Positions 1 through 7,222 of a stretch of 64,000 bases of DNA are shown here, piece by piece. This DNA comes from Marinobacter manganoxydans MnI7-9 (lineage in GTDB: Bacteria > Pseudomonadota > Gammaproteobacteria > Pseudomonadales > Oleiphilaceae). The notes under the pieces were generated by a model, which was not told where the DNA came from, made no database searches, and saw only the letters and a program-made list of their open reading frames with translations. The stretch lies in NCBI RefSeq assembly GCF_000235625.1, contig NZ_AGTR01000085.1:372001-436000 (forward strand). The letters are read 5' to 3'. Both the position numbers and the translations under genes were made by a program. Position 1 is the first letter of the stretch, and the number at the start of each line of letters is the position of its first letter.

Positions 1-1
1 C

Positions 2-727
2 CATGTAACCAATACCCTGGAAGCCATCCAGAACCGGGCTCCGGTGGATCTGGTGTTCCAGTCCATTGGCGGCACCGAAGCCACGAACAGGAGTTTCGGA
101 TTTGATCTGGCCACCCTGGCCGAGGCCCGGGACGCAGCGCTGTCTCTTAACCGCGGCACGGTGGGTAACAACGTGATGTACTTCGAAACCGGCCAGGGCA
201 GCTCGCTGTCGGCCGATGCCCATCACGGTGTCGATCAGCAGACCTGCGAGGCCAGGGCGTACGCCGTGGCCCGCAAATTCGAGCCGCTTCTGGTGAATAC
301 CGTGGTCGGGTTTATCGGGCCGGAATACCTGTATGACGGCAAGGAGATCACGCGGGCCGGCCTGGAGGACCATTTTTGTGGCAAGTTGCTGGGCCTGCCA
401 ATGGGGTGTGATATTTGCTACACCAATCATGCCGAGGCCGATCAGAACGACATGGACAACCTGCTGACCCTATTGGGCGTGGCCGGCTGTAACTTCATCA
501 TGGGCATACCCGGCTCTGACGACATCATGCTGAACTATCAGACCACCTCGTTTCACGATGCCCTTTACGTTCGCCGGGTGCTCGACAAACGGCCGGCGCC
601 TGAATTCGAACAGTGGCTCACCCGCATGCAGATTTTCCAGGATGGCGAGGGCAAGGTGCCCGCAGACGGGTTACCAGAAGCCTTCCGGCAAAGCCTGGCC
701 AGTTTGCCCGGAGGGGTCGGATCATGA
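2..727 (+). CDS. eutB: Ethanolamine ammonia-lyase large subunit, C-terminal part (truncated by window edge)
   Basis: The reading frame is open from base 2, so the N-terminal half lies outside the window and 241 residues remain. The visible part carries EutB-typical blocks such as FQSIGGTEATNRSFG, FETGQGSSLSADAHHG and LGLPMGCDICYTNHAEADQ. EutB is the catalytic subunit of the adenosylcobalamin-dependent enzyme that converts ethanolamine to acetaldehyde and ammonia. The stop overlaps the next start (ATGA at 724-727), which is the standard eutBC coupling. No microcompartment shell gene is visible in the window, so this looks like the short eutBC type of locus; the upstream part is unseen. Confidence 0.95.
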   Translation, partial: HVTNTLEAIQNRAPVDLVFQSIGGTEATNRSFGFDLATLAEARDAALSLNRGTVGNNVMYFETGQGSSLSADAHHGVDQQTCEARAYAVARKFEPLLVNTVVGFIGPEYLYDGKEITRAGLEDHFCGKLLGLPMGCDICYTNHAEADQNDMDNLLTLLGVAGCNFIMGIPGSDDIMLNYQTTSFHDALYVRRVLDKRPAPEFEQWLTRMQIFQDGEGKVPADGLPEAFRQSLASLPGGVGS

Positions 728-1554
728 CTGGCCATAAGCCATCAGTAATCGCCAATCCCTGGCGCCGGCTCTCGGCCTGGACCGATGCCCGGATTGGTCT
801 TGGCCGGGCCGGCATCAGTCTGCCCACGCATGAGATGCTGGCGTTTCAGCTCGCTCATGCCCAGGCACGGGATGCGGTCCATCTACCACTGGATACTTCG
901 AGGTTGATGAAGGACCTGGCCGAACTGACCGAGCGGAGAAAAGCGTTATTGCCCCATGAGCCGGTTCATCTGCAAAGTCAGGCCAGCGACCGGATAACCT
1001 ACCTGCAACGCCCGGATCTCGGGCGCAGGCTCAGCCAGAAATCCTGTGAGGCGCTGGACCGCCAGGGCCACACCGGTGATTCACCGGTCGACCTGGCTCT
1101 CGTGGTCGCAGACGGCTTGTCCTCCTATGGCGTACAGGAAAACGCCGTGGGGTTTCTCGAGGCGCTGCTGGCGAATCTTGAGGCCGATGATCAGACCTGG
1201 GAACTGGCGCCCCTGATCGTTGTCTCTCAGGGACGGGTTGCGATTGGTGATGATGTCGGTAACCGGCTTAACGCCCGATGTGTTGTGGTGCTGATTGGTG
1301 AGCGCCCCGGCCTGAGTTCTCCAGACAGCCTCGGGCTTTACCTGACCTGGGCGCCGGAGCCCGGACTGACTGACGCCAGCCGAAACTGCATATCCAATAT
1401 CCGCCCGGCGGGGTTGTCGTTCGAAGAGGCGAGCCGACGGCTCGGTTATTTGCTCAGGGAGGCTCGCCGTCAGGAGGTTTCCGGCGTACCTCTCAAGGAT
1501 CGCTCGGAAGAGACGGTTATTGATCAGGGTATTGGCAACTTCCTGTTACGCTAG
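724..1554 (+). CDS. eutC: Ethanolamine ammonia-lyase small subunit
   Basis: 276 residues from the ATG at 724, which overlaps the eutB stop by four bases. The frame stays open further upstream, to a possible start at 613, but that would lie inside eutB and the extra residues are arginine-rich shadow sequence, so 724 is preferred. EutC landmarks include RAGISLPTHEMLAFQLAHAQARDAV near the N-terminus, DLALVVADGLSSYGVQ in the middle and RPGLSSPDSLGLYLTW followed by RNCISNIRPAGL towards the end. It forms the holoenzyme with EutB and contributes to cobalamin binding. No further eut gene follows within the window. Confidence 0.95.
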   Translation: MTGHKPSVIANPWRRLSAWTDARIGLGRAGISLPTHEMLAFQLAHAQARDAVHLPLDTSRLMKDLAELTERRKALLPHEPVHLQSQASDRITYLQRPDLGRRLSQKSCEALDRQGHTGDSPVDLALVVADGLSSYGVQENAVGFLEALLANLEADDQTWELAPLIVVSQGRVAIGDDVGNRLNARCVVVLIGERPGLSSPDSLGLYLTWAPEPGLTDASRNCISNIRPAGLSFEEASRRLGYLLREARRQEVSGVPLKDRSEETVIDQGIGNFLLR

Positions 1555-1591
1555 ATGAAGCCGTTGAACCATTCAGGGTAGGAGAGTTCTC

Positions 1592-2347
1592 TTGCAGCAA
1601 GCCGAGTACTATGAAAACGACACCACACTCGCCCAATACCTGGAATTTCACTTTGGCGAGCGGTGGCACGGAGAGGCCAACTTCCCCAAGGCGCTGGCGG
1701 ATGCCGCCATGCATGCGATGGATGGCAGGCCCCTGGATCGTGCGCTGGATATTGGTTGTGCCGTGGGCCGCACCAGCCTTGAGTTGGCCCGCCATTTCCG
1801 GCACGTGGACGGCATTGATTTTTCCAGGGCGTTCGTCAACAAATGCCAGGAAGTCGCCAGTGACAGAAGGGTGCGTTATGCGCGCCCGGAGGAGGGGGAG
1901 CTGGTGACCTTTCAGGACCAGTCTCTTGCGTCCCTCGGGCTGGATGAGGCCGCTGAGCGCGTGTCTTTTCATCAGGGCGACGCCTGCGATCTGCCATCGC
2001 AGTTCACGGGGTATGATCTGGTACTCGCAGGCAACCTGATCGACCGGCTGTACCAGCCATCGCTGTTTCTGGAGACCATTCATGAGCGGATTAACGAACT
2101 CGGGCTTCTGGTGATTGCCTCACCCTATACCTGGCTGGAAGAGTACACGCCGAGGGAACACTGGGTTGGCGGGTTCAAGAAGAACGGTGAAGATTTCTCG
2201 ACATTCGACGGCCTCAAGGAGATGTTGGCGCCCCATTTCCGGCTGTTGTTCGAACCCTGGAGCCTGCCGTTTGTCATCAGGGAAACGAGAAACAAGTTCC
2301 AGCACAGCTTCTCCGAGCTGACCGTCTGGGAGAAAGTAAGCCAGTAA
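1592..2347 (+). CDS. Stand-alone SAM-dependent methyltransferase resembling the OvoA C-terminal domain
   Basis: 251 residues from a TTG at 1592, preceded by GGAG at 1581-1584 with a spacing of seven bases. A class I methyltransferase fold is indicated by the SAM loop DIGCAVGRTSLELA (about residues 52-65), the acidic VDGIDFS strand and the GYDLVLAGNLIDRLY block. The opening YYENDTTLAQYLEFHFG and the closing FSELTVWEK resemble the methyltransferase domain that in OvoA is fused to the 5-histidylcysteine sulfoxide synthase and methylates 4-mercaptohistidine during ovothiol synthesis. Here it is a free-standing gene with no sulfoxide synthase in view. It follows eutC by 37 bases. The substrate is inferred; another small-molecule methyltransferase role is possible. 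Confidence 0.72.
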   Translation: MQQAEYYENDTTLAQYLEFHFGERWHGEANFPKALADAAMHAMDGRPLDRALDIGCAVGRTSLELARHFRHVDGIDFSRAFVNKCQEVASDRRVRYARPEEGELVTFQDQSLASLGLDEAAERVSFHQGDACDLPSQFTGYDLVLAGNLIDRLYQPSLFLETIHERINELGLLVIASPYTWLEEYTPREHWVGGFKKNGEDFSTFDGLKEMLAPHFRLLFEPWSLPFVIRETRNKFQHSFSELTVWEKVSQ

Positions 2348-2463
2348 GGATGCGGGAATTTTGAGGATGGCCTGAAGGCTGTCATCAAACTGTCACCGGA
2401 AAAGCATAGCCTGAAAACTCATCAGGACGACATGCATTGTGTTGTGCATCGTGTGAATGCTTT

Positions 2464-2488
2464 AACCGGGGACTTCCCCGGTTTTTTA
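2464..2488 (+). terminator. Rho-independent terminator upstream of the ParA-like gene
   Basis: An eight-base-pair stem (AACCGGGG / CCCCGGTT, 2464-2471 and 2476-2483) with a four-base loop is followed by a run of T. It ends 26 bases before the ParA-like start and about 117 bases after the methyltransferase stop, so it most likely ends the eut/methyltransferase transcript and insulates the next gene. The 2348-2463 stretch before it shows no recognisable gene. Confidence 0.8.
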
Positions 2489-2513
2489 TGCCTGGATTAA
2501 GGGATCTGACAGG

Positions 2514-3254
2514 ATGAGGACCATTGCGTTTTACAGTCTGAAGGGCGGTGTTGGCAAAACCGCCGCCGCCGTGAATATCGCCTATCTGGCCAGCCAGGCA
2601 GGCTATCCCACACTGCTCTGGGACCTTGACCCCCAGGGCGCCTCCAGCTGGTATCTGGCGGGGGCTGATGAGGTGAAAGGGCACAAGCTCTCGCACTTAC
2701 TCAAAGGCAAGACGCCCATCGCCGACTTTATCCATCAGAGTGAATACGAAAACCTCGACTTCATCCCGTCTCACACCAGTTTCCGCAACCTGGATGTAAA
2801 GCTGGATCAGGAGGATGGCAGCAACCTGATCAAACAGTGGCTGGCGCCGCTGTCTGAAGAAACCAGTCTCGTGGTACTGGATTGCCCGCCGTCGCTGTCC
2901 CGGCTTTCCGAGCAGGTGCTGAAGGCGGCCGACGAGGTGTTCGTGCCGGTGATTCCCACCTGGCTGTCACTTAACAGCTGGAAACAGCTGCAGGAATTCG
3001 CCAGGGACAAGAAGCTGAAGCCATCGAAGCTGCACCCGTTCTATTCCATGGCAGACCGCCGGAAGGGCCTGCACCGGGAACTGATCAATGCCCAGGATGA
3101 GATTCTGCCCAAGGGCCTGAAGACCATCATCCCGAACGCCAGCGTGGTGGAAAAGATGGGTGAGGAGGGCACGCCGGTGGAACTGTTGGCGCCCGGCTCG
3201 GTGGCCGCCGACGCCTACCGCCGGTTGTGGAAGGAGATCAATCGCCTGCTCTGA
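2514..3254 (+). CDS. ParA/MinD-family ATPase
   Basis: 246 residues. The deviant Walker A motif KGGVGKTAAAVN is at residues 10-21, and LLWDLDPQGASSWYL carries the Walker A' aspartate. LVVLDCPPSL is the Walker B region. The length and single-domain layout match chromosomal ParA-like positioning ATPases. There is no ParB gene next to it, so it is probably not the chromosome-partition ParA, which normally sits by the origin with gidAB. It may position another cargo. The gene is bounded by a terminator upstream and a convergent regulator gene downstream, so it is probably monocistronic. Confidence 0.85.
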   Translation: MRTIAFYSLKGGVGKTAAAVNIAYLASQAGYPTLLWDLDPQGASSWYLAGADEVKGHKLSHLLKGKTPIADFIHQSEYENLDFIPSHTSFRNLDVKLDQEDGSNLIKQWLAPLSEETSLVVLDCPPSLSRLSEQVLKAADEVFVPVIPTWLSLNSWKQLQEFARDKKLKPSKLHPFYSMADRRKGLHRELINAQDEILPKGLKTIIPNASVVEKMGEEGTPVELLAPGSVAADAYRRLWKEINRLL

Positions 3255-3272
3255 GGCCCTGATCGCATGCGC

Positions 3273-4049
3273 TCAGGATCGGGCGAGCTTGTCCCTCCGC
3301 AGGGAGCGCTCCAGTCGGCGGTGGCTCTCACTGCGTTCTGAGAGTACTTGCTGAACGTACTGGATGTGCTTGCCGGCCAGTTCCCGGGCTTCCTCGGCCC
3401 TGCCTTCAGTGATGGCTTCGTACAGCATCCGGTGCTGTTCCACCAGACCCTGCCGGGTCTCCGCCTCTCTTCGATACATGCCGCCGATGTTGGTAACCAC
3501 GTTGCTTTTCAGCATGTTGAACAGGTTTCGTATGGTATGCAGGAGAATCACGTTGTGGCTCGCCTCGGCAATCGCCAGGTGGAACCGGGCATCGGCTGCC
3601 CCTTCGGCTTCCAGGTCCCGGTTCCTGTCGCTGCCATAGCAGGCTTGCAGTGCCTCGTAAGCGGTTTTCAGGTGAGCCCTGTCGACCTCTGTCGCTCGCA
3701 AGGCTGCGTAATAGGCGCAGTCCGCCTCCAGTGTGCGGCGAAATTCCAGCAGATCCCGTTGTGCGTCTGGCCGGTTTTCAAGCAGAGGAATCAGCGGATC
3801 GCTGAAACTGCCGCCGAGGGACTCAGTGACATAGTTTCCTCCGCCCTGGCGGCTGATCAGCAGGCCTCTGGCGGTCAGCCGCTGAATGGCCTCCCGCAGG
3901 GAAGGGCGGGACACGCCGAACTGCTCCGACAATACCCGTTCCGGGGGCAGCCGCTCGCCCGGTTGCAGGGTGCCTTCCAGAATCATGGTTTCCAGCTGTT
4001 CCACAATGGTGTCCGCGAGTCTGCGTGGGGCGATCTGTCCGACGTCCAT
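3273..4049 (-). CDS. lldR: LldR-like GntR/FadR-family lactate regulator
   Basis: 258 residues from the ATG at 4049. A TTG at 4070 would add seven residues but has no ribosome-binding sequence. The N-terminal winged helix (ERLPPERVLSEQFGVSRPSLREAIQRL) is followed by RQGGGNYV and an FCD ligand-binding domain with DARFHLAIAEASHN, a combination very like E. coli LldR. It is transcribed divergently from lldEFG-dld, and two 17-bp palindromes in the gap fit FadR-subfamily operators. It most likely represses the lactate genes until lactate binds. Pyruvate or other hydroxyacids as effectors cannot be excluded. Confidence 0.85.
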   Translation of the reverse strand: MDVGQIAPRRLADTIVEQLETMILEGTLQPGERLPPERVLSEQFGVSRPSLREAIQRLTARGLLISRQGGGNYVTESLGGSFSDPLIPLLENRPDAQRDLLEFRRTLEADCAYYAALRATEVDRAHLKTAYEALQACYGSDRNRDLEAEGAADARFHLAIAEASHNVILLHTIRNLFNMLKSNVVTNIGGMYRREAETRQGLVEQHRMLYEAITEGRAEEARELAGKHIQYVQQVLSERSESHRRLERSLRRDKLARS

Positions 4050-4075
4050 AAGAACGAATTTCCTGTCCAAGAATT

Positions 4076-4092
4076 TATTGGTAATACCAATA
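4076..4092. promoter_or_regulatory. lldR: Predicted LldR operator 1
   Basis: The perfect palindrome TATTGGTAATACCAATA lies 27 bases upstream of the lldR ATG. Its TGGT-N3-ACCA core fits the TNGTNNNACNA pattern of FadR-type GntR regulators. Placement close to the lldR start suggests autorepression. The assignment to LldR is inferred from context. Confidence 0.75.
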
Positions 4093-4210
4093 CCATAGTG
4101 CGCGATTCAGGCCAAGCCCCGGTGAATCTGCGATGGTTAGACTGAAGTCTGCTGCGGAAAACTTTGACATCAGCAAGCGGTCTCGAATACCTTGGTTATT
4201 ACTGTGTGTA

Positions 4211-4227
4211 AATTGGTATTACCAATT
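4211..4227. promoter_or_regulatory. lldE: Predicted LldR operator 2
   Basis: The perfect palindrome AATTGGTATTACCAATT lies 40 bases upstream of the lldE start and shares the TTGGT-N3-ACCAA core with the site at 4076-4092. The centres are 135 bases apart, so one dimer on each would flank both divergent promoters. E. coli lldPRD also uses two operators around its promoter. Confidence 0.78.
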
Positions 4228-4266
4228 TTCAGTTTGTCTGTCTGAGACTGTCTTGAGGCGCAATCA

Positions 4267-5106
4267 ATGAGTCAGCTGTTTTACGATGCCGCTCCCAATG
4301 CCACCCGGGTATCGCCCGAGCGGGAAGCCGACCGGCAGTACCCGGAGAAGCCGGAAGCGGTCACTCTGTTCGGTACCTGCGTGGTGGATCTGTTCTTTCC
4401 TGAGGCCGGGCTGGATGCCATTCGCCTGCTGGAGCGGGAAGGTGTTCGCGTACATTTCCCCAAGGAGCAGAGCTGTTGCGGGCAGCCCGCCTGGACTTCC
4501 GGATATCGGGATGAGGCCAAGGCAGTGGCCCGCGCCCAGCTGGATATCCTCGATCGATCGGGTCTGCCGGTCGTGGTGCCGTCCGGCTCCTGTGCCGGGA
4601 TGTTCCGGCACCATTACCCGGCGTTGTTTGCCGATGAGCCGGACACGCTCAAGCGGGTAGAAGCGCTCGCCGAGCGCACCTTCGAGCTGACCGAGTTCCT
4701 GCTGAAAGTCTGCCGGGTGCAGCTGGCGGACCGGGGCGCGCCCAGCAAGATTGCACTGCACACCTCCTGTTCGGCCCGCCGGGAAATGAACACCCACCTG
4801 CACGCCCGCGAGCTCTTGCAGCAGCTTGAAGGTGTCGAACGTATCGATCACGACCATGAAAGCGAATGCTGCGGGTTTGGCGGCACCTTCTCGGTGCGAA
4901 TGCCGGAAGTTTCAGGAGCCATGGTTAAAGACAAGACCCGTTCACTGATCGACTCCGGCGCGGTTGAAATGGTGACCGCCGACGGCGGCTGCCTGATGAA
5001 CATCAACGGGTCGCTGGAGAAACAGAAAGAGAGCTTCCGGGGCCGGCACCTGGCCAGTTTCCTCTGGGAGCGCACCAACGGCGACAACGCAGGGGAGGTG
5101 GCATGA
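4267..5106 (+). CDS. lldE: L-lactate oxidation complex subunit LldE/LutA
   Basis: 279 residues with two cysteine-rich CCG domains: SCCGQPAW near residue 70 and ECCGFGGTFS near residue 200, plus TSCSARREM between them. These motifs hold Fe-S clusters in heterodisulfide-reductase-like proteins. LldE/LutA, LldF/LutB and LldG/LutC together oxidise L-lactate to pyruvate. The gene has about 30 more N-terminal residues than the smallest LutA proteins. It is first in a tight operon: its stop overlaps the lldF start by four bases (ATGA at 5103-5106). Confidence 0.93.
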   Translation: MSQLFYDAAPNATRVSPEREADRQYPEKPEAVTLFGTCVVDLFFPEAGLDAIRLLEREGVRVHFPKEQSCCGQPAWTSGYRDEAKAVARAQLDILDRSGLPVVVPSGSCAGMFRHHYPALFADEPDTLKRVEALAERTFELTEFLLKVCRVQLADRGAPSKIALHTSCSARREMNTHLHARELLQQLEGVERIDHDHESECCGFGGTFSVRMPEVSGAMVKDKTRSLIDSGAVEMVTADGGCLMNINGSLEKQKESFRGRHLASFLWERTNGDNAGEVA

Positions 5107-6554
5107 GTCAGCGTATTCCGGTTACCGAGCTGACCCCGGACTTCCGGGGCCGCGCCGAAGAGGCCCTTGCGGACGGTCAGCTGCGCAACAATTTCCGTGT
5201 GGCCATGGACTCGCTGATGACCAAGCGGGCCAACGCCTTTCCAGATGCCGACGAGCGTGAAGGCCTGAGGGAACTGGGTAACCGGATCAAGGCCGGTGCC
5301 CTTTCCCGTCTGCCGGATTTGCTGGAGCAGCTTGAACAGAAGCTCACTGAAAACGGTGTCAAGGTCCACTGGGCGGAGACCGTCGAGGAAGCCAACAGCC
5401 TGGTGCATGGCATCATCGAAGCCCGCAAGGGCAGCCAGGTGGTGAAAGGCAAGTCCATGGTCAGCGAAGAAATGGAGATGAACGACTACCTGGCGGAGCG
5501 GGGCGTCGAATGCCTGGAATCCGACATGGGGGAATACATTGTTCAGCTCGACAACGAAAAGCCCTCCCACATCATTATGCCAGCGATCCACAAGAACGCG
5601 CGGCAGGTGTCCAAGCTGTTCCACGACAAACTGGGCGAGCCGGAGACCGAAGACGTTAACCAACTGATCCAGATTGGTCGCCGGACCCTGCGTCGGAAAT
5701 TCATGGAAGCGGATGTGGGTGTTTCCGGCGTGAACTTCGCCATCGCCGAAACCGGCACCCTGCTGCTGGTGGAAAACGAAGGCAACGGGCGCATGAGCAC
5801 GACGGCGCCGCCCGTGCACATTGCGGTAACAGGCATTGAAAAAGTGGTTCCGAACCTGAGGGACGTGGTGCCCCTGGTGTCCCTGCTGACCCGCTCGGCC
5901 CTTGGCCAGCCCATTACCACCTACGTGAACCTGATTTCCGGCCCCCGCAAGCCCGACGAGCTGGATGGTCCGGAAGAGGTGCACCTGGTGCTGCTGGATA
6001 ACGGCCGCACCGGCGCTTTTGCCGATGCCCAGATGCGCCAGACCCTGAACTGCATCCGCTGCGGCGCCTGCATGAATCACTGCCCGGTGTATACCCGGGT
6101 GGGCGGCCACACCTACGGTGAGGTCTACCCAGGCCCTATTGGCAAGATCATCACGCCGCACATGGCAGGACTGGACAAGGTGCCGGACCATCCCAGTGCT
6201 TCCTCTCTGTGCGGAGCCTGCGGCGAGGTCTGTCCGGTCAAGATTCCCATTCCTGAACTTCTGCAGCGCCTACGTCAGGAGAACGTGAAAAACCCGGAGC
6301 AAACGCAGCAGGTGAAAGGTGGCGGCGCCAAATATTCCCGGACGGAACGGTGGATCTGGCGTGGTTGGCAGATGCTGAATACCCGGCCGGCGCTGTATCG
6401 CAGTTTTCTCTGGGCCGCGACCCGCTTCCGGGCGCTGGCTCCGAAAAAGGCCGGCCCCTGGACCGAGAATCACAGTGCGCCGGTGCCCGCCCGCCGCTCC
6501 TTGCATGATCTGGCGGCCCGGCATCTTGACCAGAACGGAGGTCGGCCATCATGA
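5103..6554 (+). CDS. lldF: L-lactate oxidation iron-sulfur protein LldF/LutB
   Basis: 483 residues. The N-terminal two thirds is a LUD domain (ETGTLLLVENEGNGRM and PPVHIAVTGIEKVVP are characteristic). A ferredoxin-like region carries CIRCGACMNHCPVY near residue 316 and CGACGEVCPVKIPIP near residue 370, enough cysteines for two [4Fe-4S] clusters. A basic, proline-rich LutB C-terminal extension follows. It is the presumed electron-transfer component of the LldEFG lactate dehydrogenase. Both ends overlap neighbours by four bases, indicating translational coupling. Confidence 0.93.
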   Translation: MSQRIPVTELTPDFRGRAEEALADGQLRNNFRVAMDSLMTKRANAFPDADEREGLRELGNRIKAGALSRLPDLLEQLEQKLTENGVKVHWAETVEEANSLVHGIIEARKGSQVVKGKSMVSEEMEMNDYLAERGVECLESDMGEYIVQLDNEKPSHIIMPAIHKNARQVSKLFHDKLGEPETEDVNQLIQIGRRTLRRKFMEADVGVSGVNFAIAETGTLLLVENEGNGRMSTTAPPVHIAVTGIEKVVPNLRDVVPLVSLLTRSALGQPITTYVNLISGPRKPDELDGPEEVHLVLLDNGRTGAFADAQMRQTLNCIRCGACMNHCPVYTRVGGHTYGEVYPGPIGKIITPHMAGLDKVPDHPSASSLCGACGEVCPVKIPIPELLQRLRQENVKNPEQTQQVKGGGAKYSRTERWIWRGWQMLNTRPALYRSFLWAATRFRALAPKKAGPWTENHSAPVPARRSLHDLAARHLDQNGGRPS

Positions 6555-7222
6555 GCGCCCGCGCGAACATCCTTGGCAAATTGAGAAACAGCCTCGCCGG
6601 CACGACGCCCCGCCCCGACGAGTTCGACGAGCGGCTGGTTACGGCCCCCTGGCGGTACGCGCCGGAAGACCGGATCGACCGGTTGCGTAGCCTGATGGAA
6701 GCGGTCCACACTGAAGTGCATCCGTGCCGGTCTGACAACTGGCCGGAATTGGTGGCCGAACTTCTGAACAAACGCAACCTCACCAACCTGTTGTGCGCCC
6801 CGTCGAGAGAACATGGCCGGGCGCTGCAGGCTCACTTCGAGGCCACGGAGCAGAAGGTTGAGTTACTGGCTTATGATCAGCCGGTGGAAGCCTGGAAAGA
6901 AGAGTTGTTCTGGAATGTGGAGGCCAGCCTGACCGGCACCCTGGGTGGGATCGCCGCCACCGGCACGCTCGTGCTCTGGCCGGATCGCCACGAACCGCGG
7001 CTGATGAGTCTGGTGCCGCCGGTGCACATTGCCCTGCTGAAAGCCAGTGAGATTCATGACAATCTGTATGACATGATGGTGGCTCAGGACTGGGCGGCCG
7101 GGCTGCCCACAAATGTATTGCTGGTGTCCGGCCCGTCCAAGACCGCAGACATCGAACAGGTGCTGGCCTACGGTGCCCACGGCCCCCGTGAGCTCATTGT
7201 GCTGGTTCTGGAGGATGCATGA
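6551..7222 (+). CDS. lldG: L-lactate oxidation subunit LldG/LutC
   Basis: 223 residues forming a single LUD domain, with the conserved EASLTGTLGGIAATGTLVLWP and LVPPVHIALLKASEI blocks. LldG/LutC is the third component of the LutABC-type L-lactate oxidising system. It overlaps lldF upstream and dld downstream by four bases each. The family is sometimes mislabelled as lactate utilisation protein of unknown role; the lldE and lldF neighbours make the assignment firm. Confidence 0.92.
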   Translation: MSARANILGKLRNSLAGTTPRPDEFDERLVTAPWRYAPEDRIDRLRSLMEAVHTEVHPCRSDNWPELVAELLNKRNLTNLLCAPSREHGRALQAHFEATEQKVELLAYDQPVEAWKEELFWNVEASLTGTLGGIAATGTLVLWPDRHEPRLMSLVPPVHIALLKASEIHDNLYDMMVAQDWAAGLPTNVLLVSGPSKTADIEQVLAYGAHGPRELIVLVLEDA

